The position numbers and the translations under genes are program-made. Positions 16,295 to 25,137 of a DNA stretch of 51,108 nucleotides are shown in pieces. Position 1 is the stretch's first letter; every line of letters begins with the position of its first letter. The stretch lies in assembly GCA_034409055.1 (NCBI GenBank), contig DAOUMU010000034.1:1-51108 (forward strand), in the 5' to 3' direction. The notes beneath the pieces were generated by a model, which saw only the letters and a list, made by a program, of their open reading frames with translations, was not told the DNA's origin and ran no database searches. Origin of the DNA: DAOUMU01 sp034409055 (GTDB taxonomy: Bacteria; Chloroflexota; Anaerolineae; 4572-78; J111).

Positions 16295-16954
16295 ATGAAA
16301 AACCAAGACATTCACCAAGTCATTGCGACTTTACGCCAAAGCGCCCAGGCCTGGCAACCGGCCCTGGTCGATGGAATGGGGAAAAAGGAGAACCGAAGCC
16401 CCTACCAGATTCTCATTGCCACTATTCTCAGCCTGCGCACCAAAGATACGATGACGGCCCAGGTGGCCCCCAAACTGTTTGCCCTGGCCGATAACCCCAG
16501 AGATATGGTCCGCCATTCGCCGGAAGCGATTGCCGAGGTGATTTATCCGGTGGGCTTCTATCGCAATAAAGCCAAGAATATTGTGGCTATCTCACGAAAG
16601 TTGATTGACGACTACGACGGTCACGTCCCCGACAACCTGGATGAGTTACTCAAGCTGCCGGGGGTGGGGCGCAAAACGGCCAACCTGGTCCTTACCGCCG
16701 GTTTCAATAAACCGGGCATCTGCGTCGATATTCACGTTCATCGCATTTCTAACCGCTGGGGTTACGTTCAAACCAAAACACCGGAGCAGACAGAATTTGC
16801 CCTACGTGAAAAACTACCCCCGGAATATTGGATCGAGTACAACGGCTGGCTGGTCAGCTTTGGTCAAAACCTGTGTACGCCCGTTTCGCCCTGGTGCAGC
16901 CGGTGTCCGGTGAGCCAGTTTTGCGACCGGGTTGGGGTAGACCGCAGTCGATAA
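16295..16954 (+). CDS. nth: Endonuclease III (DNA glycosylase/AP lyase)
   Basis: A 219-residue base-excision repair enzyme that removes oxidised pyrimidines and cuts at the abasic site. The helix-hairpin-helix is LPGVGRKTANLVL with catalytic Lys127; catalytic Asp145 is in VDIHVHR. The [4Fe-4S] cluster pattern C-x6-C-x2-C-x5-C is complete: Cys194, Cys201, Cys204 and Cys210. Length is normal. The ATG at 16295 has no obvious ribosome site. The gene downstream (17006-17524) is convergent. Confidence 0.93.
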   Translation: MKNQDIHQVIATLRQSAQAWQPALVDGMGKKENRSPYQILIATILSLRTKDTMTAQVAPKLFALADNPRDMVRHSPEAIAEVIYPVGFYRNKAKNIVAISRKLIDDYDGHVPDNLDELLKLPGVGRKTANLVLTAGFNKPGICVDIHVHRISNRWGYVQTKTPEQTEFALREKLPPEYWIEYNGWLVSFGQNLCTPVSPWCSRCPVSQFCDRVGVDRSR

Positions 16955-17005
16955 AAAACGTGTTCCGTGTCAACAAGTATCAAGCAGGTAACGTGCGTAT
17001 TGCTC

Positions 17006-17524
17006 TTATTCTTGAACGCCATGGTAGAGCGATACTTTGGCTCGGTTCAACAAGGCAATGGGCATAACATCCGGCAGGGCAGCATTGGCCGGGAACATGG
17101 GAAAAAAAGAAACATCCGTGATGGTCAGGAATCGTTTCTCCAAAGCCTCCATTGCTTCTGACAAGCTCATATCTGCACCCATGGTCAGGTTGGCGTGGAT
17201 GGCAAAAGGCCCCGCATATAAAACGACTGGCTCAGAATGGGGCATCTTTTGAATTCTCTGTTGCATCTCCGAGTCCACCGGGTAGACCATCAAAATATCT
17301 GTAATTTTTAGAATGCCCTCGGAATAGCCCATCGGTTGAACCGGATTGGTTTGATACCACGGCGTGGCCACCACGCCAAGAACTGTAACATAGTCGTAAT
17401 CCTCGTTGTTTAGACTGGTATCCAACACCCCAACCGATCTCACGTTGGCCTCTAATAAAAATTGATCCATCACAATTTTTGCCGGTACTTCAGAGATTTG
17501 TAGACTTATTCCACCGCCGATCAT
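17006..17524 (-). CDS. Uncharacterised conserved-looking protein
   Basis: 172 residues from ATG at 17524, with AGGAGG 9 nt upstream on the minus strand. The fold looks alternating alpha/beta without signal peptide or membrane helix. Distinct segments are MDQFLLEANVRSVGVLDTS, VVLYAGPFAIHANLTMGADM and PDVMPIALLNRAKVSLYH. I recall similar proteins of unknown function in Chloroflexota but cannot name a family with confidence. Its own promoter is seen at 17582-17610. It is transcribed away from the lipoprotein gene at 17775. Confidence 0.7.
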   Translation of the reverse strand: MIGGGISLQISEVPAKIVMDQFLLEANVRSVGVLDTSLNNEDYDYVTVLGVVATPWYQTNPVQPMGYSEGILKITDILMVYPVDSEMQQRIQKMPHSEPVVLYAGPFAIHANLTMGADMSLSEAMEALEKRFLTITDVSFFPMFPANAALPDVMPIALLNRAKVSLYHGVQE

Positions 17525-17581
17525 GATAAGTTGCCTCCTACACGACTCTAACAATATGTCTAGTATAGTACTCGGTGCAAA

Positions 17582-17610
17582 ACTGTAGCTGGCGCATACC
17601 TATGTGTCAA
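17582..17610 (-). promoter_or_regulatory. Sigma-70-type promoter for the 17006-17524 gene
   Basis: Read on the minus strand: TTGACA (17610-17605), 17 nt, TACAGT (17587-17582). The -35 box abuts a palindromic repeat (17613-17634), which may have delivered it. Confidence 0.6.
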
Positions 17611-17612
17611 CG

Positions 17613-17634
17613 GCAAGGCATAGGGATGCCTTGC
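17613..17634. repeat. GCAAGGCAT-AGGG-ATGCCTTGC hairpin
   Basis: A 9-bp perfect stem with AGGG loop. The same CAT-AGGG-ATG centre occurs in hairpins near 30363, 30451 and 44913, with different outer bases, so it is a repeat family with compensatory changes. Confidence 0.65.
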
Positions 17635-17642
17635 TTACGTTT

Positions 17643-17658
17643 TATACTAGCTAGTATA
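17643..17658. promoter_or_regulatory. Perfect 16-bp palindrome between divergent genes
   Basis: TATACTAGCTAGTATA is its own reverse complement. The half-site CTAGTATA recurs at 17560-17567 close to the start of the minus-strand gene. Position and symmetry fit a dimeric regulator's operator acting on one or both divergent genes; no regulator gene is nearby. Confidence 0.45.
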
Positions 17659-17774
17659 ACCCTTTTTTGTACATATGGACAACAATTCAAGTTTTTTTGT
17701 GCTTTGTGACCGGTCAGAGTAAAATTGGAGCGAACGACCGGCTATACTGAGGGGCTGGTCAGGGGCACACAGTG

Positions 17775-18980
17775 ATGAGTCCGCTTCTATGGATACGAAA
17801 ACAACGAATGGTCATAGCTGTCCTGTTGTTGCTGATTCTGGCCTGTGGACCAGTGGACCGATTGCGAGAGCTAAACCAGCAGCGCCAAGCGTTAGCTACC
17901 GGGGCAGCCATTATCGATGAAAGTAGCCACCTGGCTGCTGATGCCTATGAAAAAATCCAGACGTTGCCCAGTTATCGCCTGGAAAGCCAGCGTATTGAGC
18001 TGGACAGTGCTGGCCGTCGTACCAGCCAGATTACGATCAGTGAGTACGACGTCAAAAGGAATGTTCACACTCTGACTCAAGTCCCCAATGATCAGCAGCA
18101 TGAGCTCTATTTTGTTGACGGTCACACTTATGTATTTGAGGAAAAATATGAGGGCTGGATAGATTTAGGCGCTGTTACCCCCACCGAGGCCCAACAAGCC
18201 AGCCAGGAAGTCTTGCTGGCCACTCCGGGACCGGTGGAGAATCTGGTGCAACTACTGACTCAATTTGCCGTCGTACCTAACGAAGTTGGCCACGAAAGAG
18301 TTCAAAATCGACCAGCTACCCGCTATAAACTGCAATATATCGTAACCGAAATCGCCGAAGCGTTTGGCCAAGAACCAACAGACTTCCCTATAGCCTTACG
18401 CGGTACGCTCTGGGTAGACGATGAAACAGGAGCATTGTTAAAATCGGAAATCTTGCTTTACGACCGTGAGACCAGCCAACCCAGGCAAGAATATCTATTG
18501 GAAATCAGCCAGATTGGTGGCATTGCCCTCATTCCTGTGCCCTCGCCAATAGTTGACCCGGCCGCAATTGCCGCCGCTACGGCCACCGCCCAGGCTTGGG
18601 TCGTCCTGAACGCGGTATTGGATTATCAGGATAAGCAGATCAGCTTTGAGATCATCCCGGTGCAGGCCACACAAGTGCCTAACTCCTCTCCCCGCCAGGT
18701 CGAGATGCAACTCATTCTGCGCCAATTGCCCGCCAGTCTCTTCCAGGGAGCAGATCTGGAGCCATTTTTAGTCTATTTGCGGGAACAGTTGCGCTTAAGC
18801 ATTCCGAAGCGCAATTTAATTGTCACCAGCAGTGGTTTCCGTTTAGAAAACAGTGATTCTGAAAATCGCACCCTGGATGTGCTTTATTTTTTCAACGCTG
18901 ATTTAGAAGACTTTAGTCATGTCGAGCTTATTCTGTCCGGATCGGGCAATCCCCTATTCGCACCCGTTCCGGTGGAATGA
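17775..18980 (+). CDS. Uncharacterised lipoprotein
   Basis: About 401 residues. The N-terminus has basic residues, a hydrophobic stretch and a lipobox LILAC followed by G, so it should be lipid-anchored outside the cytoplasmic membrane. The body is mainly beta-like with repeated edges (TYVFEEKYEGWIDLG, GTLWVDDETGALLKSEILL), which recalls LolA/LppX-like lipoproteins, but I cannot support a family. Two start codons are adjacent (GTG 17772, ATG 17775) after CAGGGG (17760-17765). The ligand or partner is unknown. Confidence 0.75.
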   Translation: MSPLLWIRKQRMVIAVLLLLILACGPVDRLRELNQQRQALATGAAIIDESSHLAADAYEKIQTLPSYRLESQRIELDSAGRRTSQITISEYDVKRNVHTLTQVPNDQQHELYFVDGHTYVFEEKYEGWIDLGAVTPTEAQQASQEVLLATPGPVENLVQLLTQFAVVPNEVGHERVQNRPATRYKLQYIVTEIAEAFGQEPTDFPIALRGTLWVDDETGALLKSEILLYDRETSQPRQEYLLEISQIGGIALIPVPSPIVDPAAIAAATATAQAWVVLNAVLDYQDKQISFEIIPVQATQVPNSSPRQVEMQLILRQLPASLFQGADLEPFLVYLREQLRLSIPKRNLIVTSSGFRLENSDSENRTLDVLYFFNADLEDFSHVELILSGSGNPLFAPVPVE

Positions 18981-19034
18981 GAGTTATGGGATATGGGATA
19001 CGATTTTTAATCTCTGATCTCCAATCTCTAATCT

Positions 19035-19133
19035 TCAGTGGATCCAATTTTTGCGGAGTGAGGCACGCCTACGTGCCGACTGCGAAGCGTGCCGCACGTA
19101 GGCGTGCTGGCTCCTCAAATTTGGATCTACTGA
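19035..19133. repeat. Long imperfect hairpin element (about 99 bp)
   Basis: TCAGTGGATCCAA... at 19035 is inverted at ...TTTGGATCTACTGA ending 19133. Inside, GCACGCCTACGTGC is inverted against GCACGTAGGCGTGC, with a short CGACTGCGAAG-like loop. It has no coding capacity and no target-site duplication that I could define. It lies between the lipoprotein gene and pgk and looks like a MITE/REP-type element. Confidence 0.7.
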
Positions 19134-19207
19134 ATCTTCCAAAGTACGAGGTTATTTCTGGACAAGTCTTATTTTCAATTTCTGATTTGAATTGAAAGGA
19201 AAAATTG

Positions 19208-20389
19208 ATGAATAAAAAAACAATCAAAGATGTTGATGTCAAGGGTAAACGCGTTTTGGTAAGAGTTGATTTTAACGTGCCGATGGAGGGCGGCCAGGTC
19301 ACCGATGATCGTCGCATTCGGGCGGCCCTGCCCACAATTCAATATTTATTGGATCACGGAGCCAGTCTGGTGCTGATGAGTCACCTGGGACGGCCCAAAG
19401 AAGGGCCTGATCCAAAATTTGCTATGGACCCGGTAGCGGCAAAACTAAGCGAATTGCTGGACAAACCGGTCAAAAAATTGGACGATTGTGTCGGACCAGA
19501 AGTAGAGGCTGCTGTTAAGGCCATGCAACCCGGCGATGTCACCCTGTTGGAAAACACGCGCTTTCACAAAGAAGAAAAGAAAAATGAGACTGCTTTTGCC
19601 GCTCAACTGGCCAGCTTAGGCGAGGTGTACGTCAACGATGCTTTTGGTAGTGCTCACCGAGCCCATGCCTCGACCGCTGGGGTAACCGACACGTTACGTC
19701 CGGCTGTGGCCGGTTTCTTGCTGGAGAAGGAACTGGAATACCTGGGGGGCGCCTTGGCTAATCCGGTTCCGCCCTTTTTAGCCATTATGGGTGGGGCCAA
19801 AATTTCCGACAAGATTGCTGTTATTGAAAATTTATTATCTCAAGTCGACTCCTTGCTGATCGGAGGAGGTATGGCCAACACCTTTTTTGTGGCCCAGGGG
19901 TTTGACGTAGGCAATTCGTTGGTAGAGGAAGAGGCCATTGACACGGCCAAAAAGCTGCTGGCTGACTATGCCGATAAGCTAATTTTGCCAGTCGATTGTA
20001 TCATTGCTGCCGAGTTCAAGGCCGACGCTGAAGCTCAGGTGGTACCAGTAGATGAGGTCCCCGAGGGGTGGATGATTCTTGATATCGGTCCGGCCACGAT
20101 TGCTCACTTTGCCAACCGGCTGGCAGCAGCCAAAACCGTGGTCTGGAACGGTCCAATGGGCGTGTTTGAATTTCCGCGCTTTGCCCAAGGTACCTTTGCC
20201 ATCGCCCGCGCTCTGGCCGAGCTACCTGAAGCGACCACCATTATTGGCGGCGGTGATAGCGCGGCAGCAGTAGAGCAATCCGGTTTGGCAGATAAGATGA
20301 GCCACATTTCAACCGGTGGCGGGGCCAGTTTGGAATTTCTGGAAGGCAAAACCCTACCGGGCGTAGCCGTGCTGGACGACAGAAGGTAA
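19208..20389 (+). CDS. pgk: Phosphoglycerate kinase
   Basis: 393 residues, the normal length for bacterial PGK, which transfers phosphate from 1,3-bisphosphoglycerate to ADP in glycolysis. The signature RVDFNVPM is at about residues 17-24. Substrate-site SHLGRPKE, NTRFHKEEKKNE, the GGAKISDKI loop and the C-terminal GGGDSAAAVE...STGGGASLEFLEG nucleotide-site segments are all present. ATG 19208 is preferred over TTG 19205 because AAAGGA (19195-19200) is 7 nt upstream. The gene is not next to gapA or tpi in this window. Convergent with the TPR gene. Confidence 0.96.
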   Translation: MNKKTIKDVDVKGKRVLVRVDFNVPMEGGQVTDDRRIRAALPTIQYLLDHGASLVLMSHLGRPKEGPDPKFAMDPVAAKLSELLDKPVKKLDDCVGPEVEAAVKAMQPGDVTLLENTRFHKEEKKNETAFAAQLASLGEVYVNDAFGSAHRAHASTAGVTDTLRPAVAGFLLEKELEYLGGALANPVPPFLAIMGGAKISDKIAVIENLLSQVDSLLIGGGMANTFFVAQGFDVGNSLVEEEAIDTAKKLLADYADKLILPVDCIIAAEFKADAEAQVVPVDEVPEGWMILDIGPATIAHFANRLAAAKTVVWNGPMGVFEFPRFAQGTFAIARALAELPEATTIIGGGDSAAAVEQSGLADKMSHISTGGGASLEFLEGKTLPGVAVLDDRR

Positions 20390-20452
20390 GCGCTCACCTA
20401 TCAGCCTTCAGCAGTCAGCTTTATGGACTACTGACGTCAAATCATACTTTTT

Positions 20453-22144
20453 TTATTGCTCTTCTTCAGGCAAGGGGGTTGGGGTGGGGATAGGCGTGGG
20501 AGGTGAATTGGAACTGGGACAAACGCGCAAGCCAGCCCAAGCAGGATTGTAACCTGAGCTATCTATCTCCAAGGCCCTTAAAAGCCAGGGCACTGCCTGC
20601 TTGCATAAGGGAGGGTCCATATAGGCATAGGCCAGTCCCAGCTCATAATAATATTCGACCGGAGCCAGTAATTTTTCCTCAAACTGAATGTTAACCTGCG
20701 CTCTTTGATTACCATCGGGTTGAAAGTAACCGACGCTGTCGGTCCGGTTGGGCCAAAAGCTGACTTTAATTTCATAGGGTGTTGTTTCAGGTTGAGGTAG
20801 CGCCTTGAGGTCAAGAAAAAGGTTACCACTGGTCAGATTCAGCTCGGCGATGCCGGTGGACTGGCTAAAAATTTGGGTAAAGGTCAAAGATTGGGTCGGT
20901 CCTAAGAGAATTGCTTCGTTTTGAATAGATTGCACAATTGAGGCAGCACACGACTGCTCAGAATCCACCTCCAGGTCAGACTCATAACTGACGGGCTGAA
21001 GTGTGGCTATATATCTTAAGTTGTCGCGATCATCTGGTATCGCAAACCTTCCCCGCAAAATGGGGATAGACTCCGGGCCGGTGAGCGTTTGAATATCGGT
21101 GTATACCTCAACTTGACGAGCGCGACGCAAAAACTCTCCTTCGGACAGCTCAATCGCTTTCGGGAAAAACTCGATGGCCTTTTCAAAATTCTGACGGGTA
21201 TAGTAAACGAGGCTCAGGTGTCCCCAGGCGCTGGTACCCCGCTGGCTGACATAAGTTGGATCCACGCCGATACTCTGCTCCAAAGCGTCTATAGCTTGAG
21301 TATACTCACCATTCGTATAATAGGTCCAGCCCAACCAGTTGTAGGCTTCCGGATCCAACGGATTTAATTTGATCGCCTTTTTGAAGCGGTCGGCTGCGGT
21401 CTCAAAATCCCCCAGCCAGTAATGAGCCCGCCCGGCATCAACGTAGAGCGGGCCTAAATTGGGGGCAAGTTTAATGGCATTCTCGTAGGAATCGACTGCC
21501 TGGCCATAGCGTCCCTGCACTTCCATAGCATATCCCATATTGTGGTGGGCATCCATGCTTTGAAAAGTGGTATCAATGGCCTGTTGGGCAGTCGTGCGGG
21601 CCGAAAACCAATCGCCCTGGTCAGCATACACTTCCGAGAGAAAGGCATACCCCTCGGCGTAAGACGGGTCTAATTCAATCGCGCACGAACAGGCATCAAA
21701 AGCCTCACTGTAGCGAGCTTCCCAATCCAGAGCCCGGCAATAGTAGGCCAGGTTTTCAGGGCTGGTGGGATTAAGGACAACGGCCCGGGCAGCACGTTCA
21801 ACAGCTTTGGCCGTATGGCGGGTATAAACCAATAAACGTGATTGACGCATGTAGGGGATATCGTTACTGGGGTCTATTTGAATAGCCTGCTCATAAGCAG
21901 CAATGGCCTCATACAGTTTCCCCCCGGCAAAGTAGGTGTCGCCATCAGCAATATAAAGGACAGCCGGTCGGGTTGGGGTGGGTGTTGGGCCAAATTGGTT
22001 GGCCAGGGCCGGCGGTTCAAATTCGATATAACCAACGTACATAGCCAGCAGCACCGCCAGCACCCCCAACATGACGATTAAGAGCAGGGACAAAATAAAA
22101 GTTAATAATGCACTACGTTTTTTTTCTCTAGGACGATAATACAT
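20453..22144 (-). CDS. TPR-repeat membrane-anchored protein
   Basis: 563 residues. A single N-terminal membrane helix (about 13-40) after a basic MYYRPREKKRS start, a short Pro/Thr linker (GPTPTPTRP), then eight or so tetratricopeptide repeats from about residue 60 to 330 (YFAGGKLYEAIAAYEQAI and AYNWLGWTYYTNGEYTQAI are typical). A beta-like domain (about 360-500) and one more TPR near the end are followed by a Pro/Thr-rich tail. TPRs suggest a scaffold at the membrane. ATG 22144 is chosen over TTG 22150. It lies 88 nt downstream of recN in the same direction and may share its transcript. Confidence 0.85.
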   Translation of the reverse strand: MYYRPREKKRSALLTFILSLLLIVMLGVLAVLLAMYVGYIEFEPPALANQFGPTPTPTRPAVLYIADGDTYFAGGKLYEAIAAYEQAIQIDPSNDIPYMRQSRLLVYTRHTAKAVERAARAVVLNPTSPENLAYYCRALDWEARYSEAFDACSCAIELDPSYAEGYAFLSEVYADQGDWFSARTTAQQAIDTTFQSMDAHHNMGYAMEVQGRYGQAVDSYENAIKLAPNLGPLYVDAGRAHYWLGDFETAADRFKKAIKLNPLDPEAYNWLGWTYYTNGEYTQAIDALEQSIGVDPTYVSQRGTSAWGHLSLVYYTRQNFEKAIEFFPKAIELSEGEFLRRARQVEVYTDIQTLTGPESIPILRGRFAIPDDRDNLRYIATLQPVSYESDLEVDSEQSCAASIVQSIQNEAILLGPTQSLTFTQIFSQSTGIAELNLTSGNLFLDLKALPQPETTPYEIKVSFWPNRTDSVGYFQPDGNQRAQVNIQFEEKLLAPVEYYYELGLAYAYMDPPLCKQAVPWLLRALEIDSSGYNPAWAGLRVCPSSNSPPTPIPTPTPLPEEEQ

Positions 22145-22150
22145 AATCAA

Positions 22151-22232
22151 TTATCAATGAGCAATGAGTAATCATCAATGGTCTAAACATTCATTGTTCA
22201 TTTCTCATTGTTAATTGCTAATTATTCATTGT
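22151..22232. repeat. Short AT-rich repeats between recN and the TPR gene
   Basis: Words such as CAATGAGCAATGAG and inverted CATTGTTCATTTCTCATTG recur through this gap, so the transcript can fold back. No gene. Confidence 0.5.
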
Positions 22233-23978
22233 TCATTGTACTGCTGCGGCCTGGTTCAAAATCTCGCGGGCGCTCTGGCGGGTACTGTCGCTGGGCGTGC
22301 CGAGCATTTGGGCCAGCTCTTCAACTCTATCATCACCGGCCAAGGTGCGAATATAGGTTTGGGTACGTTGACCCTCGACTTGCTTGGTCACATGGTAATG
22401 GCTATCACCATAACCGGCAATTTGAGGTAGATGGGTAACGCACAAAACCTGATGTTCACTTTGGTGAGCCAGCTCCCACAGTTTATGACCGACCACTCCT
22501 CCAACACGTCCACCGATCCCCTGGTCAATTTCATCGAAAATGAGGGTCGGAGTTTCATCTGCAACGGCCAAAACAGTTTTAAGAGCCAGCATGATCCGGC
22601 TGGTTTCACCGCCGGAGGCTATTTTGGCCAGCGGCTTGAGTGGCTCGCCCGGATTGGGGGAAATCAAGAATTCGATCCGGTCAATTCCCCGCTCATCAAA
22701 GGCCAGAGTTCTGAGGTCATCTTCACCTGTATCAACGTAAACACCATCGGGATCATCGGCCCACTTGATCTCGACCGAAAAATCAGCTCGCTCCATACCC
22801 AGGTCGGCCAATTGAGCCATCACCCCATCGGCCAGGGTTTGACCAGCCTGGCGGCGAGCAGTAGATAGGGCCAGGGCCAACTGCCCAATTTTGTGGCGCA
22901 ACGCCTCTGCTTCCTCACACAAGCGTTCGATCCGCTCTTCACTATGGCTCAGAGTCTCCAACTCGGCCTGCGCTTTCTGGCCAAATTGAATAATTTCTTC
23001 AATTGAGTGGCCATATTTGCGCTTGAGGTTAAAAATGAGACCGAGGCGCTCTTCGACCTCTTGCAAGCGAACGGGATTAAAATCTATGTTTTCACTGTAA
23101 TCCCAAACCGTCCGGGCCAGGTCCTCAAACTGATAAGTCAAATTATTAATCGATTGGTGGTGTTCCGTCCAGGTTTCATCGAGCTTGGCCAGACTGTTAG
23201 CAATACGAGTGGCCTGTCCCAACAAATCTGTGACTGAAGGTTGTTCCTCGCCATCACCTTCGACCAGCAGACGATAGAGTTCGCCGGTTAACTGGCTGAG
23301 TTGTTCGGCATTGGCCAGGCGATTGCGTTCAACATTTAATTCAGCTTCCTCCCCAGGCTTAAGATTAGCCGCTTCGATCTCCTCGACCTGAAAGGCCAGT
23401 TGGTCCATACGCCGGGCCAGACGTTGCTCGTTTTGCAATAGATCTGCCAATTCTTGACGCACCCGACGTAGTTGGCGGACCTCGACCGCCAGGCTTTCCC
23501 GCTGGCTATCCAGCCCGGCATAGCGGTCTAAAAAGCGTTGATGCTGACGAACTTGCATCAGGCTCAGGTGTTCGCTCTGGCCGTGAATATCAACCAGTGG
23601 TTGGGCCACGGTTTGCAGAATACCTAAACTGACCGTCCGACCATTCACCCGGCAGAAACTGCGGCCGGTACTACGCAGTTCACGACCCAAAACCAGGATA
23701 TCTGGATCGTCGCCCTCCAATCCTTCCTGCTCCAGAATAGGATCAACGATCACCCGTAAATTATCAGACATGCGGAAGATACCCTCAATACGGGCCCGGT
23801 CACTGCCGGCCCGAATAAAGGTCGTATCGGCCCGCCCGCCCAAAAGCATGGTGACGGCATCAATAATAATGGACTTACCGGCTCCGGTTTCTCCGGTCAA
23901 CACGTTAAAACCGGGATGAAAAAAGAAAACCAATTTTTCGATAATGGCAAAATTAGCGATGTTTAATTCAATTAGCAC
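22233..23978 (-). CDS. recN: DNA repair protein RecN
   Basis: 581 residues, an SMC-like ATPase of double-strand-break repair. Walker A GETGAGKS is at residues 29-36; the ABC signature ASGGETSRIMLALK and Walker B TLIFDEIDQGIGG are near the C-terminus, followed by VLCVTHLPQIA. The middle (about 160-380) is coiled-coil-like. The start is GTG at 23978 (then CTA ATT GAA), after AAAGGTT. A promoter is seen at 24156-24185 on the same strand. Start is well supported by the family's MLxELxIxNFAIIE beginning. Confidence 0.95.
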   Translation of the reverse strand: MLIELNIANFAIIEKLVFFFHPGFNVLTGETGAGKSIIIDAVTMLLGGRADTTFIRAGSDRARIEGIFRMSDNLRVIVDPILEQEGLEGDDPDILVLGRELRSTGRSFCRVNGRTVSLGILQTVAQPLVDIHGQSEHLSLMQVRQHQRFLDRYAGLDSQRESLAVEVRQLRRVRQELADLLQNEQRLARRMDQLAFQVEEIEAANLKPGEEAELNVERNRLANAEQLSQLTGELYRLLVEGDGEEQPSVTDLLGQATRIANSLAKLDETWTEHHQSINNLTYQFEDLARTVWDYSENIDFNPVRLQEVEERLGLIFNLKRKYGHSIEEIIQFGQKAQAELETLSHSEERIERLCEEAEALRHKIGQLALALSTARRQAGQTLADGVMAQLADLGMERADFSVEIKWADDPDGVYVDTGEDDLRTLAFDERGIDRIEFLISPNPGEPLKPLAKIASGGETSRIMLALKTVLAVADETPTLIFDEIDQGIGGRVGGVVGHKLWELAHQSEHQVLCVTHLPQIAGYGDSHYHVTKQVEGQRTQTYIRTLAGDDRVEELAQMLGTPSDSTRQSAREILNQAAAVQ

Positions 23979-24003
23979 GGTGGTGAACCTTTAACAAAAA
24001 TGA

Positions 24004-24075
24004 GGAATGATGAATGATAAGTGATGAATTTTTCTTTGATTTACTTATCGTTCATCAGTCCGCATTCATCATTCC
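24004..24075. repeat. 13-bp inverted repeat in the recN leader
   Basis: GGAATGATGAATG (24004-24016) is exactly inverted at CATTCATCATTCC (24063-24075), with related TGATGAA words between. It lies between the recN promoter and its start codon. Confidence 0.6.
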
Positions 24076-24155
24076 ACGTTCATCATTTTCTTGGGCAATA
24101 AATATATGAAACTTTGCCTCATCAATTACGTATAGTTAAATGAGGTATCACCTTG

Positions 24156-24185
24156 AGTATAGCACGGACGTTCGACCTTCGTCAA
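24156..24185 (-). promoter_or_regulatory. Promoter of recN
   Basis: Minus strand: TTGACG (24185-24180), 18 nt, TATACT (24161-24156), preceded by TGC, an extended -10. The leader to the GTG is about 170 nt. Confidence 0.65.
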
Positions 24186-24207
24186 ACAACGAGTTTCAAA
24201 GAGACTA

Positions 24208-24236
24208 TTGTCAGGTGGGGGTAGGTTTGGTATAAT
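24208..24236 (+). promoter_or_regulatory. Promoter of the RDD gene
   Basis: TTGTCA (24208-24213), 17 nt, TATAAT (24231-24236) with a TGG extended -10. It is back-to-back with the recN promoter, 22 bp apart, so the two could compete or be co-regulated. Confidence 0.8.
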
Positions 24237-24295
24237 GGAGTGACTCTAAATAAATAATTGCCACAAAAATTTATTTTGATTAGGGGAGGGTTATT

Positions 24296-24958
24296 ATGAA
24301 CTTCAATCAGGATTTTGGTAGTGTAGCCAGCCAAACCGTAGAGGTGATTGGCTTTGGTCGGCGGCTTGTCGCTTATATTATCGACTCGATTGTTTTATCA
24401 ATTGTAGGCGGTATTATCGGTGGTGTATTTGGTGCACTTATTGCCCTGCTAGCCAGTGCCGGCAGTGAAGACATAGCCAATGCGGCCAGTCTCCTGGTCA
24501 ATTGTCTGAGCTTATTAATTGGTTTGGCTTATTTCGTCGTATTCTGGGCCACAACGGGACAAACGCTCGGCAAAATGGCTATGGGCATCAAAGTGATCGG
24601 TATTGATGGTACACCGGTTACCTGGGGCAAGGCTATTCTTCGCTACATCGGCTATATCATCAGCGGCCTAGTGCTGGCATTGGGTTTTATTTGGATCGCT
24701 TTTGATAGCAAGCGACAAGGGTGGCACGATAAAATCGCCGGCACTTACGTTGTACGCAAAGAGACGCAATTCTCCCCGATGGACAACGTAACCTTTGTGC
24801 CGTCTGACCCCGACGGTGGTTGGATTTGGGCGGTCGTGGCAGTGGTCTTTATCCTAATGCCGATTTGTGTGATTGCCATCTTGCTACTGCTAGGACCTGC
24901 TATAGGCGAAGTGTTCTCTAATATCGTTGAGGAGCTTGGTACTCCATCTCCCCGATAA
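24296..24958 (+). CDS. RDD-family membrane protein
   Basis: 220 residues with three or four main hydrophobic helices (about 24-52, 63-87, 110-135) plus one near the C-terminus (176-200). The family motifs are visible: FGRRLVAYIIDSIV with Arg and Asp, QTLGKMAMGIKVI, and RQGWHDKIAGTYVVRK. RDD proteins are of mixed role, some being Na+(Li+)/H+ antiporters. The extra C-terminal helix is beyond the core RDD domain. GGGGAGGG ends 6 nt before the ATG. It begins a run of small membrane-protein genes. Confidence 0.85.
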   Translation: MNFNQDFGSVASQTVEVIGFGRRLVAYIIDSIVLSIVGGIIGGVFGALIALLASAGSEDIANAASLLVNCLSLLIGLAYFVVFWATTGQTLGKMAMGIKVIGIDGTPVTWGKAILRYIGYIISGLVLALGFIWIAFDSKRQGWHDKIAGTYVVRKETQFSPMDNVTFVPSDPDGGWIWAVVAVVFILMPICVIAILLLLGPAIGEVFSNIVEELGTPSPR

Positions 24959-24987
24959 TTCAATCTCACTACCGAACAGTTTTGTGG

Positions 24988-25086
24988 AGAAACCCGGTTT
25001 TTCACGGTTTGAGCAAACAATTTGCGCTGAAAAGTCACTTTTGTTTGCCAAGGATGATAAATTTCAAGCGAAAAAACCGGGTTTTT
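24988..25086. repeat. AAACCCGGTTTTT inverted-repeat element
   Basis: AGAAACCCGGTTTTTC (24988-25003) is inverted at GAAAAAACCGGGTTTTT (25070-25086). The right arm plus the following T-run (25082-25086) can act as a terminator between the RDD and DUF4013 genes. Confidence 0.6.
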
Positions 25087-25137
25087 AGGCTTGCTATACA
25101 AATTTAATTTTTTATAAACAACGGAGGTTTCATTCTC

